Source: Phreatobacter stygius
GTDB lineage: Bacteria; Pseudomonadota; Alphaproteobacteria; Rhizobiales; Phreatobacteraceae
Assembly: GCF_005144885.1 (NCBI RefSeq)
Contig: NZ_CP039690.1
Span: 4,477,001-4,541,000 of the forward strand
Direction: 5' to 3'
Length of the DNA stretch: 64,000 bases
Each line of letters opens with the position of its first letter. The stretch's first letter is position 1. Below, piece after piece: positions 1 to 9,877 of this stretch. A program made the translations under genes and the position numbers. The notes beneath the pieces are model-generated. The model had not been told where the DNA came from, did no database searches, and saw only the letters and a program-made list of their open reading frames with translations.

Positions 1-1044
1 GACCCGGCGGTCAACTGGCTGCGCACCACCATGGCCTGTTTTGCCGCCGGCATCGGCGGCGCCGATCATGTCACGGTCCAGCCCTGGACCGCGGCGATCG
101 GCCTGCCCGATGCCTTCGCCCGGCGTATCGCGCGCAACACCCAGCTGATCCTGATCGAGGAATCGAACCTGCACCGGGTCGCCGATCCGGCAGCCGGTTC
201 CGGTGGTGTCGAAGCGCTGACATCGGAGCTTTGCGAGGCGGCCTGGGCGCTGTTCCAGGACAGCGAGCGGGCCGGTGGCGTGGTGGCGGCGCTTTCCGGT
301 GGAACCATTCAGGTGGCGGTGGCCAAGGCGCGCCTGGCGCGCCAGGCCGCCATCGCCAAGCGGCGCGAACCGCTGACCGGCACCTCCGAGTTTCCCAACA
401 TTCACGAACTGACGCCCGAGGTGCTGCATCCCGTGCCGCGCCTCGCCAACAGGCAGGTGGCGCCGGTCGAGCTGCCCGAGGCGGCCAAGGGTGAGCGTTT
501 CGAGGCAACGGTTGCGGCTTTCGACGCCGGTGCCTTCAGGGCCGCGCTGTCGCGGCCGAAGACCGACACGATCTTTGTCGATCCGCTTGCCCCGATCCGC
601 CTTGCCGAACCCTTTGAGGCCCTGCGCGCCGCGCTCGACGCCGTCACGGCCAAGACCGGCAAGCGGCCGCAAGTCTTCCTGGCCGTGCTCGGGCCGGTCG
701 CCGCCTTCACGCCGCGGGCAACCTTTGCCCGGAACCTGTTCGAGGCCGGCGGCTTCGAGGCGCCGATCCCGGAAGCCTTCGCCGACGGAGCCGGTCTGCT
801 GGCAGCCTTCAAGGCCTCGGGGGCCAGGATCGCCTGCATCTGTTCGTCCGACGAACTCTATGCGACGAATGCCATCCCGACCGCCGAAGCGTTGACGACG
901 GCCGGCGCCGCCCAGACCTGGCTCGCTGGCCGGCCGGGCGAACAGGAAGACGCACTGAAATCGGCCGGCGTCGGCGGTTTCGTCTTTGCCGGCTGTGACG
1001 TGATAGACTGTCTGAACGCCGCGAAAGCGGCGCTGGGCGAGTGA
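1..1044 (+). CDS. mutA: methylmalonyl-CoA mutase small (beta-type) subunit, 3' part
   Basis: This is the C-terminal 347 residues of the non-catalytic subunit of adenosylcobalamin-dependent methylmalonyl-CoA mutase, which interconverts methylmalonyl-CoA and succinyl-CoA in propionate and branched-chain catabolism. The reading frame is open from base 1, so the start lies upstream of the window. The end of the barrel domain ([28 protein letters not shown]) matches the equivalent segment of the large subunit downstream. The C-terminal cobalamin-like domain lacks the DxHxxG histidine, as expected for the small subunit. The gene ends 10 bp before mutB, so the two are translated as one operon. Confidence 0.93.
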   Translation, partial: DPAVNWLRTTMACFAAGIGGADHVTVQPWTAAIGLPDAFARRIARNTQLILIEESNLHRVADPAAGSGGVEALTSELCEAAWALFQDSERAGGVVAALSGGTIQVAVAKARLARQAAIAKRREPLTGTSEFPNIHELTPEVLHPVPRLANRQVAPVELPEAAKGERFEATVAAFDAGAFRAALSRPKTDTIFVDPLAPIRLAEPFEALRAALDAVTAKTGKRPQVFLAVLGPVAAFTPRATFARNLFEAGGFEAPIPEAFADGAGLLAAFKASGARIACICSSDELYATNAIPTAEALTTAGAAQTWLAGRPGEQEDALKSAGVGGFVFAGCDVIDCLNAAKAALGE

Positions 1045-1054
1045 GGAGAGGCCC

Positions 1055-3202
1055 ATGACCTCTATTCCCGATTTTTCCGGCCTGCCGTTCTCCAAGGCCG
1101 CCCCGGCCGCTTCCGGCGGCGAGGCCTGGCTGACGCCCGAGGACATCCTGGTGCAGCCGGTCCATGGCGAGAGCGATCTTGCCGGCATCGATTTCCTCGA
1201 GACCTATCCCGGTATCAAGCCGTTCCTGCGCGGTCCCTATCCGACCATGTATGTCAACCAGCCCTGGACGATCCGGCAATATGCCGGCTTCTCCACGGCC
1301 GAGGATTCCAACGCCTTCTACCGGCGCAATCTGGCCGCCGGCCAGAAAGGCCTGTCGGTTGCCTTCGATCTCGCCACTCACCGGGGTTATGATTCCGATC
1401 ATCCCAGGGTGTCGGGCGATGTCGGCATGGCCGGTGTGGCGATCGATTCGATCTACGACATGCGCACGCTGTTCTCGGGCATTCCGCTCGGCGAGATGAG
1501 CGTGTCGATGACCATGAACGGTGCCGTGCTGCCGGTGCTGGCGCTCTATATCGCGGCGGCCGAAGAGCAGGGCGTGCCGCAGGCCAAGCTCTCCGGGACC
1601 ATCCAGAACGACATCCTCAAGGAGTTCATGGTCCGCAACACCTATATCTACCCGCCGATCCCCTCGATGCGGATCATCTCGGATATCTTCGCCCATACCG
1701 CGAAGCACATGCCGAAATACAATTCGATCTCGATTTCCGGCTATCACATGCAGGAGGCCGGGGCGACGCAGGACCTCGAGCTGGCCTATACGCTCGCCGA
1801 CGGCGTCGAATATATCCGCGCCGGCATCGCCGCCGGCATGACGGTCGACCAGTTCGCGCCGCGCCTGTCGTTCTTCTGGGCCATCGGCATGAATTTCTTC
1901 ATGGAGGTGGCGAAGCTCCGGGCCGCCCGGCTGCTCTGGGCGAAACTGGTCAAGGAGTTCCATCCGAAGACCGACAAGAGCCTGCCCTTGCGCACCCACT
2001 GCCAGACCTCCGGCTGGTCGCTGACCGCCCAGGACGTGTTCAACAACGTCATCCGGACCCAGATCGAGGCGATGGCGGCAACGCAAGGCCACACCCAGTC
2101 GCTGCACACCAATGCGCTGGACGAGGCGCTGGCGCTGCCGACCGATTTCTCGGCGCGCATCGCCCGCAACACCCAGCTGTTCCTGCAGCAGGAATCGGGC
2201 ACCACGCGGATCATCGATCCCTGGGGCGGCTCGTTTTATGTCGAAAAGCTCACCGCCGATCTCGCGGCCAAGGCCTGGGACCATATCCAGGAGGTCGAGG
2301 CGCTCGGCGGCATGGCCAAGGCGATCGATGCCGGCATTCCCAAGCTGCGCATCGAGGAGGCCGCCGCCAAGACCCAGGCGCGCATCGATTCCGGCCTGCA
2401 GTCGGTGATCGGGGTCAACAAGTTCAAGCCCGAGGGCGAGAAGCCGATCGACGTGCTGAAGGTCGACAATTCCGCCGTGCGCGCCAGCCAGATCGACAAG
2501 CTGAAGCGGCTGCGCGCCGAGCGCAATCCGGCCGAGGTGCAGGCAGCCCTCGATGCCTTGACGGCGGCCGCCGGCGGCACCGGCAACCTCCTGGAACTGG
2601 CGGTCAATGCGGCGCGCGCCAAGGCCACCGTCGGCGAAATGTCGGATGCGATGGAAAAGGTCTTCGGCCGCCACAAGGCCGAGATCAAGTCGATTTCCGG
2701 CGTCTACAAGCGCGAGGTCGGCGCGATGAACGAGAATGTCTCCAGGGTCCAGCACATGGTCGAGGCCTTTGCCGAGAACGAAGGCCGGCGGCCGCGCATC
2801 CTGGTCGCCAAGGTCGGCCAGGACGGCCATGACCGCGGCCAGAAGGTGATCGCTTCGGCCTTTGCCGATCTCGGTTTCGACGTCGATATCGGGCCGCTCT
2901 TCGCTACCCCCGCGGAAGCCGCCAAACAGGCGATCGAAAACGACGTCCACTGCGTCGGCGTCTCGTCGCTGGCCGCCGGCCACCTGACCCTGGTGCCGGA
3001 ACTCAGGGCGGAACTCGAGGCGCAGGGCCGCGACGACATCGTGATCGTGGTCGGCGGCGTCATTCCGCCCCAGGATTTCGCCGCGCTCTACGAAGCCGGC
3101 GCCGCCGCGATCTTCCCGCCCGGCACGCCGATCGCGGACGCCGCCATCGACCTGATGGACAAGCTGAACGCCAAGCTCGGTTATTCCCAGGCCGCCGAAT
3201 AG
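1055..3202 (+). CDS. mutB: methylmalonyl-CoA mutase large (catalytic) subunit
   Basis: A 715-residue catalytic subunit of cytosolic methylmalonyl-CoA mutase, of the usual family length. The N-terminal substrate-binding barrel carries [18 protein letters not shown] and [16 protein letters not shown]. The C-terminal B12-binding domain holds DGHDRG, with His592 as the expected lower cobalt ligand, followed by [11 protein letters not shown] and [10 protein letters not shown]. The ATG at 1055 follows GAGGAGAGG with good spacing and lies 10 bp after the small-subunit stop. The GTPase chaperone MeaB, often adjacent to these genes, is about 6.7 kb downstream here. Confidence 0.98.
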   Translation: MTSIPDFSGLPFSKAAPAASGGEAWLTPEDILVQPVHGESDLAGIDFLETYPGIKPFLRGPYPTMYVNQPWTIRQYAGFSTAEDSNAFYRRNLAAGQKGLSVAFDLATHRGYDSDHPRVSGDVGMAGVAIDSIYDMRTLFSGIPLGEMSVSMTMNGAVLPVLALYIAAAEEQGVPQAKLSGTIQNDILKEFMVRNTYIYPPIPSMRIISDIFAHTAKHMPKYNSISISGYHMQEAGATQDLELAYTLADGVEYIRAGIAAGMTVDQFAPRLSFFWAIGMNFFMEVAKLRAARLLWAKLVKEFHPKTDKSLPLRTHCQTSGWSLTAQDVFNNVIRTQIEAMAATQGHTQSLHTNALDEALALPTDFSARIARNTQLFLQQESGTTRIIDPWGGSFYVEKLTADLAAKAWDHIQEVEALGGMAKAIDAGIPKLRIEEAAAKTQARIDSGLQSVIGVNKFKPEGEKPIDVLKVDNSAVRASQIDKLKRLRAERNPAEVQAALDALTAAAGGTGNLLELAVNAARAKATVGEMSDAMEKVFGRHKAEIKSISGVYKREVGAMNENVSRVQHMVEAFAENEGRRPRILVAKVGQDGHDRGQKVIASAFADLGFDVDIGPLFATPAEAAKQAIENDVHCVGVSSLAAGHLTLVPELRAELEAQGRDDIVIVVGGVIPPQDFAALYEAGAAAIFPPGTPIADAAIDLMDKLNAKLGYSQAAE

Positions 3203-3279
3203 GCGGCAGGCGGCGCACCGCATTTCTGCTCCGCACGCCTCCATACAAGCATTGTCATCGGATGGAATCCGGTGCAGCC

Positions 3280-3295
3280 TTCTGTGATCACAGAA
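3280..3295. promoter_or_regulatory. perfect 16-bp palindrome upstream of tctC, candidate operator
   Basis: TTCTGTGATCACAGAA is a perfect inverted repeat centred between mutB and the tctCBA genes, 43 bp before the tctC start. It is not followed by a T-run and is not G+C-rich, so it looks like a regulator-binding site (GntR-like sites have this kind of compact symmetry) rather than a terminator. The regulator is not identifiable in the window. Confidence 0.45.
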
Positions 3296-3338
3296 CAGAT
3301 GCCGGATGAACCGGCTGATCGATCACGGGAGGACGTCG

Positions 3339-4328
3339 ATGACCATACTGACACGTAGAACGCTGCTCGTTTCCGCAGCCGGCGTGGGTGCTGCGACCGC
3401 GCTGGCCGCTCCCGCCATTGCCCAGGCCTATCCGTCGCGGCCGATCACGCTGATCGTGCCCTGGGGTGCCGGCGGCGGCACCGATGCGACCGCCCGCATC
3501 GTTGCCTCGATCCTGGAACGCGATCTCGGCCAGCCCGTCAACGTGGTCAACCGCACCGGGGGTTCGGGTGTCGTCGGCCATTCGGCCATCGCCACCGCTC
3601 CGGCGGATGGCTACACGATCGGCATGCTGACCGTCGAAATCTCGATGATGCACTGGCAGGGCCTGACCGAGCTGGCGCCGACCAGCTATACGCCGCTGGC
3701 GCTGATGAACGAGGATCCGCCCGGCGTGCAGGTCTCGGCGAGTTCGCCCTACCGCACGATCAAGGAACTCGCCGACGCCATCAAGGCCAATCCGGGCAAG
3801 CTCAAGGCTTCGGGCACCGGCCAAGGCGGCATCTGGCACCTCGCGCTGGTCGGCTGGCTCGGCGCCATGGGCCTGCCGGCGAGCGCCGTGCCATGGGTGC
3901 CGTCGAACGGCGCGGCCCCGGCCATGCAGGACCTGGCCGCCTCCGGTCTCGACATCGTCACCTGCTCGGTGCCGGAAGCCAAGGCCATGCTGGATGCCGG
4001 CCGCGCCCGCTCGCTCGCCATCATGGCGCCGGCGCGCAACCCGCAATTCCCCAATGTGCCGACACTCAACGAAAGCCTCGGCATCAATTATTCGGTCGGG
4101 GCCTGGCGCGGCATAGGCGGGCCGAAGAACCTGCCGGCGCCGATCGCCGAGCGGCTCACGGCAGCGCTGAAGAAGGCGAACGAGTCCAAGGAATTCCAGG
4201 ACTTCATGGGCAATCGCGGCTTCGGCATCAAATGGGCCGACGGCGCCGGCTTCGCCAAGTTCATGGCCGAAGGCGATGCCGCCATGGGTGTGGCGATGAA
4301 GGCTGCGGGCCTCGCCAAGCAGACCTGA
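3339..4328 (+). CDS. tctC: tripartite tricarboxylate transporter substrate-binding protein (TctC family)
   Basis: A periplasmic binding protein of 329 residues for a tripartite tricarboxylate transporter (TTT), which captures an organic acid or related solute for the TctAB membrane part. The N-terminus MTILTRRTLLVSAAG ending in AIAQA looks like a twin-arginine or Sec signal. The family signature PSRPITLIVPWGAGGGTDATAR follows in two short runs (PSRPITLIVPW, GAGGGTDATAR). The ATG at 3339 follows GGGAGGA; an upstream in-frame ATG at 3306 would add a non-signal leader and is rejected. The ligand cannot be predicted from sequence. Encoded upstream of tctB and tctA, with a hairpin in between. Confidence 0.93.
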   Translation: MTILTRRTLLVSAAGVGAATALAAPAIAQAYPSRPITLIVPWGAGGGTDATARIVASILERDLGQPVNVVNRTGGSGVVGHSAIATAPADGYTIGMLTVEISMMHWQGLTELAPTSYTPLALMNEDPPGVQVSASSPYRTIKELADAIKANPGKLKASGTGQGGIWHLALVGWLGAMGLPASAVPWVPSNGAAPAMQDLAASGLDIVTCSVPEAKAMLDAGRARSLAIMAPARNPQFPNVPTLNESLGINYSVGAWRGIGGPKNLPAPIAERLTAALKKANESKEFQDFMGNRGFGIKWADGAGFAKFMAEGDAAMGVAMKAAGLAKQT

Positions 4329-4354
4329 TCGGCGGCGCCGGCGGGATCAACCGA

Positions 4355-4379
4355 CCCTGCGGCGTTATTCGCCGCGGGG
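4355..4379 (+). other. intercistronic hairpin between tctC and tctB
   Basis: CCCTGCGGCG and CGCCGCGGGG can pair over ten bases (one G-T) around a TTATT loop. No T-run follows. Stem-loops after binding-protein genes are commonly associated with higher mRNA stability of the binding-protein message than of the downstream membrane genes; that role here is inferred. A second, shorter stem (CGGGCC/GGCCCG) lies at 4457-4473. Confidence 0.4.
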
Positions 4380-4491
4380 CTCCGGGCCCGGCGGCTGGAT
4401 CGATCCAATCGCCCGGAAGGGCTGCACGCCTTCTGCCCGCAAGGGCTCAGAAAAGCCGGGCCGCGGCGGCCCGCTCGCATGCAGGGGAACC

Positions 4492-4992
4492 ATGCATCTT
4501 TCCGATCGTATCACCGGCGGCTTCCTGGCCGTCCTTGGAGCCGCCGCCGCCTATGGCGGCTCGCTCCTGCCACCGGTGCCCGGCCAGCAGGTCGGCCCCA
4601 ATGTGTTCCCCATGGTGATCGGGCTCGGCCTGGTCGCTTGCGGGGTGGCGATCGCGCTTCGTATCGGCCAGTCGTTCGAGCAGCCGGAAGAAATCGTCGC
4701 CTCCGAGGACGGAACCCATGCACCGGCGGCCGATACGCCGCCGCCGATCCGCCACGCCGCGTTCAAGACCGTGGTGCCGCCGCTGCTGCTGCTGTTCTAC
4801 GCCTTCTCGGTCGACAGGCTCGGCTTCATTCCCACCGCCGCCGTCATGGTGATGGCGACCTGTTTCGCGCTCGGCGGCAATTGGCGCACCGCCATTCCGC
4901 TGGCGCTGCTGGCGCCGCCGGCGGTGCATCTGATCTTCGCCAAGCTGCTGCGGGTGCCCTTGCCCGCCGGCCTCCTGCCGATGCCGTGGTAA
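4492..4992 (+). CDS. tctB: tripartite tricarboxylate transporter TctB family protein
   Basis: The small integral membrane subunit (166 residues) of the TTT system. Its N-terminus (DRITGGFLAVLGAAAAYGG, then GQQVGPNVFPMVIGLGL) is typical of TctB, and about four hydrophobic segments are visible, separated by a hydrophilic middle loop near residues 60-85. It starts at an ATG preceded by CAGGGGAACC and ends 10 bp before tctA, so the two membrane subunits are co-translated. It acts with the binding protein upstream and TctA downstream. Confidence 0.9.
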   Translation: MHLSDRITGGFLAVLGAAAAYGGSLLPPVPGQQVGPNVFPMVIGLGLVACGVAIALRIGQSFEQPEEIVASEDGTHAPAADTPPPIRHAAFKTVVPPLLLLFYAFSVDRLGFIPTAAVMVMATCFALGGNWRTAIPLALLAPPAVHLIFAKLLRVPLPAGLLPMPW

Positions 4993-5002
4993 AGGCCGAC
5001 CG

Positions 5003-6502
5003 ATGAGCACCTTTATCGAAGCCATCTGGATGGTGCTGGCGCCCGACGTGATGCTCGCCATCCTCTTGTCGGCGATCTACGGCCTGGTGGTCGGTTCGCT
5101 GCCGGGCCTGTCGGCCACCATGGCCACCGCGCTCCTGGTGCCGGTGACCTTCTACCTGTCGCCGATCGCCGCCGTCGCCACCATCATCACGGCGTCCGCC
5201 ATGGCGATCTTCTCGGGTGACATTCCAGGCTGCCTGTTGCGCATTCCCGGCACGCCGGCGTCCGCCGCCTATACCGACGAAGCCTATGCCATGACGCGCA
5301 AGGGCCAGGCGGAAATGGCGCTCGGCATCTGCCTGTGGTTTTCGGCGCTGGGCGGCGTGTTCGGCACGCTGTCGCTGATCCTGATGGCGCCGCTGCTGGC
5401 CGAATTCGCCTTGTCGTTCTCGACCTTCGAATATTTCTGGCTCGCCTTTCTCGGCCTGATGTGCGCGACGCTGGTCGCCCGGTCGTCGCCGGTCAAGGCG
5501 ATCGCCGCCATGCTGCTCGGCCTGCTGATCGCCTGCGTCGGCATCGAGAACCCGGCCGGCACGCCGCGCTTCACCTTCGGCCTGACCGATCTCCTCGGCG
5601 GCATCGAGGTGGTCCCGGCCCTGGTCGGCTGCTTTGCGGTCGCCGAGGTCATGCGGGCCATGTCGGTGCCCGAGCCGCCGCCGCTGCCGCGCCGGAAATT
5701 CGGCTCGATCCTGGCCGGCCAGTGGAAGCTGACCAAGGAATATCCGGTCCAGCAGGCCCGCGGCAACGTCATCGGCATCATCATCGGCGTGCTGCCGGGG
5801 GCGGGCGCCGACATGGCCGCCTGGGTTTCCTATGCCATGGCCAAGCGCTTCTCCAAGACGCCGGAAAAATTCGGCACCGGCCATCCGGAAGGGCTGATCG
5901 AGGCCGGCGCTTCCAACAATGCCTCGCTCGCCTCCGGCTGGGTGCCCTCGCTGCTGTTCGGCATTCCCGGCGACACCATCACGGCAATCGCCATTGGCGT
6001 GCTCTACATGAAGGGCCTCAATCCCGGGCCGACGCTGTTCACCGAAAAAGCGTCGAGCATGTATGCGCTCTACATCATCTTCATGCTGGGCAATATCATC
6101 ATGATCCCGCTCGGCATCATCATGATCCGGCTGGCGAGCTATGTGCTGCGGCTGAAGCGCTACGCCATCATGCCGGTGATCGTGCTGCTCTGCGCCGTCG
6201 GGTCGTTTGCCACCGGCAACAACCTGTTCCTGGTCATCACCGTCGCCGCCTTCGGCTGCATCGGCTATCTCATGGAGAAGAACGGCTATCCGGTCGCCGC
6301 CCTGGTGCTCGGCGTGGTCATGGGCTCGATGGTCGAGCAGCACTTCATCACATCGCTGATCAAGTCCGACGGATCGATCCTGCCGTTCTTCGAGCGGCCG
6401 GTTTCGGCAACCCTCGCCGCCATCACCATTGGCCTGTTCATCTGGCCGCTGGCGGTCTGGCTGTGGCGCAAGCGGCCGGGCCAGACGGTAGCGACCGCCT
6501 GA
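5003..6502 (+). CDS. tctA: tripartite tricarboxylate transporter permease TctA
   Basis: The large permease subunit (499 residues) of the TTT solute:cation symporter, with about 12 membrane-spanning segments. Family signatures are visible: GLVVGSLPGLSATMATALL near the N-terminus, GVLPGAGADMAAWVSYAMAK mid-protein and GASNNASLASGWVPSLLFGI before residue 320. The length is normal for the family. It forms the tctCBA operon with the two genes upstream and ends 25 bp before the convergent lipoprotein hydrolase gene. Confidence 0.95.
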   Translation: MSTFIEAIWMVLAPDVMLAILLSAIYGLVVGSLPGLSATMATALLVPVTFYLSPIAAVATIITASAMAIFSGDIPGCLLRIPGTPASAAYTDEAYAMTRKGQAEMALGICLWFSALGGVFGTLSLILMAPLLAEFALSFSTFEYFWLAFLGLMCATLVARSSPVKAIAAMLLGLLIACVGIENPAGTPRFTFGLTDLLGGIEVVPALVGCFAVAEVMRAMSVPEPPPLPRRKFGSILAGQWKLTKEYPVQQARGNVIGIIIGVLPGAGADMAAWVSYAMAKRFSKTPEKFGTGHPEGLIEAGASNNASLASGWVPSLLFGIPGDTITAIAIGVLYMKGLNPGPTLFTEKASSMYALYIIFMLGNIIMIPLGIIMIRLASYVLRLKRYAIMPVIVLLCAVGSFATGNNLFLVITVAAFGCIGYLMEKNGYPVAALVLGVVMGSMVEQHFITSLIKSDGSILPFFERPVSATLAAITIGLFIWPLAVWLWRKRPGQTVATA

Positions 6503-6527
6503 ACCGGCGGGACGCTGCGCGCGGACC

Positions 6528-7784
6528 TCAGTTCGTGCCGTCGGCGCGGATCTGGGGCGACGGTTCGGCGCCGATCCGGGGCAGGGGTTCCGACGTCACC
6601 TGGCGGGCGCTTTCCGGCTGGTCGGCCATCGGCGTCTGGGCCTGCGGCGGCTGCAATTCGGCCGGCAGCGCGGGCGCCTCGGCCGGCGCCGGCGGCAGCG
6701 CATCCTCGATCACCGGCGGCGCGGCGATCTTGCCGCCGATCAGCCGGACGATCTCGGGCGCTTCGGCAAAGGTGCCGTGACGCATCAGGTCGGTCCAGCC
6801 TTGCGAGCTCATGGTGAAGACACGCACGCCGAGCGTCGAGATGATCTCGCGATGGCGCGGATCGCGGACATCGAGCGAGCCCAGGCGCTGGCGATCCCAG
6901 GCGACCGTCATCGAAGCGGCAAGCGCGCGGTCGTCGGACTGGACGAACAGCGAGATGCGGCTCGGCCGCGAGATGCGCGCCATCTGGCCCCGGAACACCT
7001 CGACGTCGAGATCGGGCGCCGCCAGGATGACTTCGCCGAGATGGCCGTTGACCTCGCCGCGGCCGGCGATGGACGCCTGGCGCAGCCCCTCCATGGTCAG
7101 GAAGGCGCCCATCGAATGGGCGATGAGATTGACCCGTCCGATCCCCGGCACATCACCGAGATCGGCCAGCAGCTTCTCGAAGGCATCGCGTGAGGCGGTC
7201 GCCACCTCGCGGTCGCCGCCATAGGCCAGCATCCGGCGATAGCTCGGCCAGGTGAACAGCACATGGGTGCCGCGGAAGCCGGCGTCGGTGGCGACCTGGA
7301 CCAGGCGGAAAGCCGCCTCGTCATAGTCGGTATTGAAGCCGTGGACATAGACCAGCACGTCGCGCTGATCGGCCGGCTTGGCGGCGATCGCGCGGGCGAG
7401 CTCAGCGCGGAAATTGTCCGGCGTCAGCGCCGATCGGTCGGCGAGCGTGAAATGGCGCGAGGCGCTTTCCGGGGTCAGCGAGGGACGGGCAATGGTGCCG
7501 GCCTGATGGCCAGGCGGCACCGTCACGGTCTGGCGATAGAAGCGAGCGCGCTCGCGGGTCGGTGCGCCCAGTGTGTCGCCCTGGAAGGCCGGTCGGGTCG
7601 AAGCGACGAGGACCGGCACGGCGCGCGGCTGCCTGGCGGGAGCGGTGAGCGAACCGAGCGAGCCGGAAATGCCCGACATGTCGGCGCCGAGGCAGCCCGA
7701 CAGCGCACATGCCGCGACAGCCACCAGTGCCATCCGGATGGCGGCGGGCGCGACGGCGACGATACGGGTCGACGGCTTCGGCAT
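6528..7784 (-). CDS. alpha/beta hydrolase lipoprotein (DUF900-like esterase)
   Basis: A 418-residue predicted lipoprotein hydrolase. The hydrophobic N-terminus ends in the lipobox LSGC (Cys31), so it is probably anchored on the periplasmic side. The core has the strand-turn VLVYVHGFNTDYDEAA and the nucleophile elbow AHSMG with Ser224, as in DUF900 hydrolases. A Pro/Ala-rich tail of about 60 residues follows. The reading frame is open for 62 codons further upstream, but those codons look non-coding and would bury the signal peptide, so the ATG at 7784 is preferred. The substrate is unknown. It is transcribed convergently with tctA. Confidence 0.85.
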   Translation of the reverse strand: MPKPSTRIVAVAPAAIRMALVAVAACALSGCLGADMSGISGSLGSLTAPARQPRAVPVLVASTRPAFQGDTLGAPTRERARFYRQTVTVPPGHQAGTIARPSLTPESASRHFTLADRSALTPDNFRAELARAIAAKPADQRDVLVYVHGFNTDYDEAAFRLVQVATDAGFRGTHVLFTWPSYRRMLAYGGDREVATASRDAFEKLLADLGDVPGIGRVNLIAHSMGAFLTMEGLRQASIAGRGEVNGHLGEVILAAPDLDVEVFRGQMARISRPSRISLFVQSDDRALAASMTVAWDRQRLGSLDVRDPRHREIISTLGVRVFTMSSQGWTDLMRHGTFAEAPEIVRLIGGKIAAPPVIEDALPPAPAEAPALPAELQPPQAQTPMADQPESARQVTSEPLPRIGAEPSPQIRADGTN

Positions 7785-8055
7785 TGGCTCCGGTTTCGGT
7801 TGCTTGGTTGTCGACAAACGACGCGCCGCCTTGCCGGATCGTGAATCACGCGAGGTCAAGGCATCGAACGTCGTCGTCGGTGAGCGGTTAACGGCCGGCC
7901 GTGGCGGGAATGGGGCTGAATGGCGGCCATATGCCTTGCCGCGGCAAGGCGGTTGCAGGTCGGTCTTCATACAATTAACCGGAAATAAATCGGATATTGG
8001 TAACCTGACCGGATCGTTGCATCTGCGTTGTCGACCTGCGGCTCGGGGTTATCGG

Positions 8056-8346
8056 ATGCGACCCGTGGTGCTTTTCTCCATCGTAATATCGGCAGTATTC
8101 GCCGCGGCCTTCGCCAGTCCGAGGCCAGGCGCCGATGTCGCCGTCGTGGTCTGGCCGTTCGGACCGGCCAGTCGGGCGGCCGAGGTGATCGCCGCGGCGG
8201 AAGGCTCGATCGTCATGCCGTCGAGGCTTGGCTGGATCATCATTGCTCAGGCAGAAAGACCCGACTTCGTGGCTGCGCTCTACGGCGCCGGCGCGCTCGT
8301 CGTTTTTGACCCGCGCGTCGCGGCTGGCTGTCTCTCGGGAGGGTGA
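8056..8346 (+). CDS. small exported or membrane-anchored protein of unknown function, coupled to the chemoreceptor
   Basis: A 96-residue protein with a hydrophobic N-terminus ([17 protein letters not shown]) and then a compact alpha/beta-looking region ([48 protein letters not shown]). It has one cysteine near the C-terminus. Its TGA overlaps the GTG start of the chemoreceptor gene (GTGA, 8343-8346), which implies translational coupling. I do not recognise the family. A role as a periplasmic partner of the receptor is a guess from the overlap only. Confidence 0.7.
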   Translation: MRPVVLFSIVISAVFAAAFASPRPGADVAVVVWPFGPASRAAEVIAAAEGSIVMPSRLGWIIIAQAERPDFVAALYGAGALVVFDPRVAAGCLSGG

Positions 8347-9809
8347 CGTCGATGGATGGGCTCGAACAGCTGCGCCGGAGATTCGGCCTCGTCCTGATCC
8401 TGTTCCTGTGGGCCAACGTGGTGCTGATCTCCGCCCTGGCATGGATGCTCGGCACCGCCTCGGTCCCGGTCGCCATCGTCGGCTCGGTGGCGCTCGCCGG
8501 TGGCGCGACGCTGGCCTGGTGGGGCGACCGCACCGGCCCGGCCACCCGCATGGTGACATCGATGGCTGCCTCGGCCCTGGTCGCGATGCTGGTCTATGTC
8601 TTTGCCGGGCACAGCTATCAGATCGATATGCATATGTATTTCTTTGCCGTGCTGGCGGTGGTTGCCGGCTGGTGCGACTGGCGGGCGATCGTGGCCAATG
8701 CGGCGGTCACCGCCGTTCATCATCTGGTGCTCAATTTCGCGCTGCCGATGGCGGTGTTCCCGACCAGCAGTCCCGACCTCGTCCGTGTCATCGTCCATGC
8801 GGTCATCGTCGTCGTCGAGACGGCCGTGCTGAGCTGGCTGACCTATCGGTTGCAGGCGCTGTTCGTCGAGTCCGACCACGCCATCGCCGAAGCGGTGGCT
8901 GCCCAGAGCGATTCGGCCCATACCCGGGAAATCTCGGCGGAACTGGCAGCCCAAGGCGGGCGGCTGGCGCAGCGCGCCACCTCGGCCGAGCAATTCACCA
9001 TGCGCCTGCAAGTGCTCGCCGGCACGCTCATCAGCTCGTCGACGGATGTCGCGGATGCGGCCCGCAATCTCTCCGCGACGGCCAAGGAGACGGCCGAGCG
9101 GGTGCAGGCCGTGGCCTTCGCCGCGGAAAATGCATCGGGCAACGTCCAGACCGTCGCGGTCGGAGCGGAGGAACTCTCGGCGTCGATCGGTGCGATCAAC
9201 AGCCAGGTGACCCGTTCCGCCGATGTTGCGCGGACGGCGGCCGAGGAAGCGGCCAGGACCAATGACAACATCCTGGCGCTGACCGCCGCGGCCGGGCAGA
9301 TCGGCGATGTCGTGGCCCTGATCCGTGCGATTGCCGAACAGACCAATCTCCTGGCGCTCAACGCGACGATCGAGGCCGCCCGCGCCGGCGAATCCGGTCG
9401 GGGCTTCGCGGTCGTTGCCTCGGAGGTCAAGCAGCTCGCCGCGCAAACCGCCAAGGCGACCAATGAGATCGGCGACAAGATCACCGAGATTCAGTCGGCG
9501 ACGACCGTTACGGTCGCCTCGATCTCGCGCATTGTCGCAACCATCAGCACGATCCGCGAGGTGACCTCGTCGATCGCCGCGGCGGTCGAGCAGCAAGGCG
9601 CCGCGACCGCGGAGATCGCCGTCAACACGCAGCGCGCCGCGAGCGGCACCGCTGACGTCACCGGCAACATCGTCAGCATTGGCCAAGCGGCCGAGGTCAC
9701 CGGTTCCGCCTCGGGACAGCTCATGGGACTGTCGCGGTCCTTGGCCGACCAGTCGGCCGACCTGCAGCGCGAGGTGGCGGGCTTCATCGAGGAGCTCAAG
9801 ACCGGCTGA
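8343..9809 (+). CDS. methyl-accepting chemotaxis protein with six-helix histidine-rich membrane domain
   Basis: A 488-residue chemoreceptor. The N-terminal 180 residues form about six membrane helices with no sizeable periplasmic domain. This part contains clustered histidines ([39 protein letters not shown]). The cytoplasmic half is a standard signalling coiled coil with the conserved tip [20 protein letters not shown] from about residue 332. The GTG at 8343 overlaps the upstream stop; an ATG at 8352 is an alternative start. The stimulus is probably sensed within the membrane (possibly a metal, haem or redox cue), but this is inference. No other chemotaxis genes are nearby. Confidence 0.92.
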   Translation: MTSMDGLEQLRRRFGLVLILFLWANVVLISALAWMLGTASVPVAIVGSVALAGGATLAWWGDRTGPATRMVTSMAASALVAMLVYVFAGHSYQIDMHMYFFAVLAVVAGWCDWRAIVANAAVTAVHHLVLNFALPMAVFPTSSPDLVRVIVHAVIVVVETAVLSWLTYRLQALFVESDHAIAEAVAAQSDSAHTREISAELAAQGGRLAQRATSAEQFTMRLQVLAGTLISSSTDVADAARNLSATAKETAERVQAVAFAAENASGNVQTVAVGAEELSASIGAINSQVTRSADVARTAAEEAARTNDNILALTAAAGQIGDVVALIRAIAEQTNLLALNATIEAARAGESGRGFAVVASEVKQLAAQTAKATNEIGDKITEIQSATTVTVASISRIVATISTIREVTSSIAAAVEQQGAATAEIAVNTQRAASGTADVTGNIVSIGQAAEVTGSASGQLMGLSRSLADQSADLQREVAGFIEELKTG

Positions 9810-9877
9810 ACGTGTGAAGGCGCCCGGCAGCGGCTATTCCGCTCGCATCGAATCTGTCGCTTTGTTACCACCCGATC

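Noticed and set aside
809-3244. Long minus-strand ORF of about 811 codons opposite mutB
   Set aside because: It is the mirror of a G+C-rich gene with a very clear function on the plus strand, has no family resemblance, and uses Asp/Arg/Gly-rich antisense composition.
3280-3295. The tctC palindrome as a CRP site
   Set aside because: CRP sites need a 6-bp spacer between TGTGA and TCACA; here the arms are contiguous.
4844-6343. Minus-strand ORF of 499 codons opposite tctA
   Set aside because: Antisense shadow of tctA with His/Asp/Arg-rich composition and no domain.
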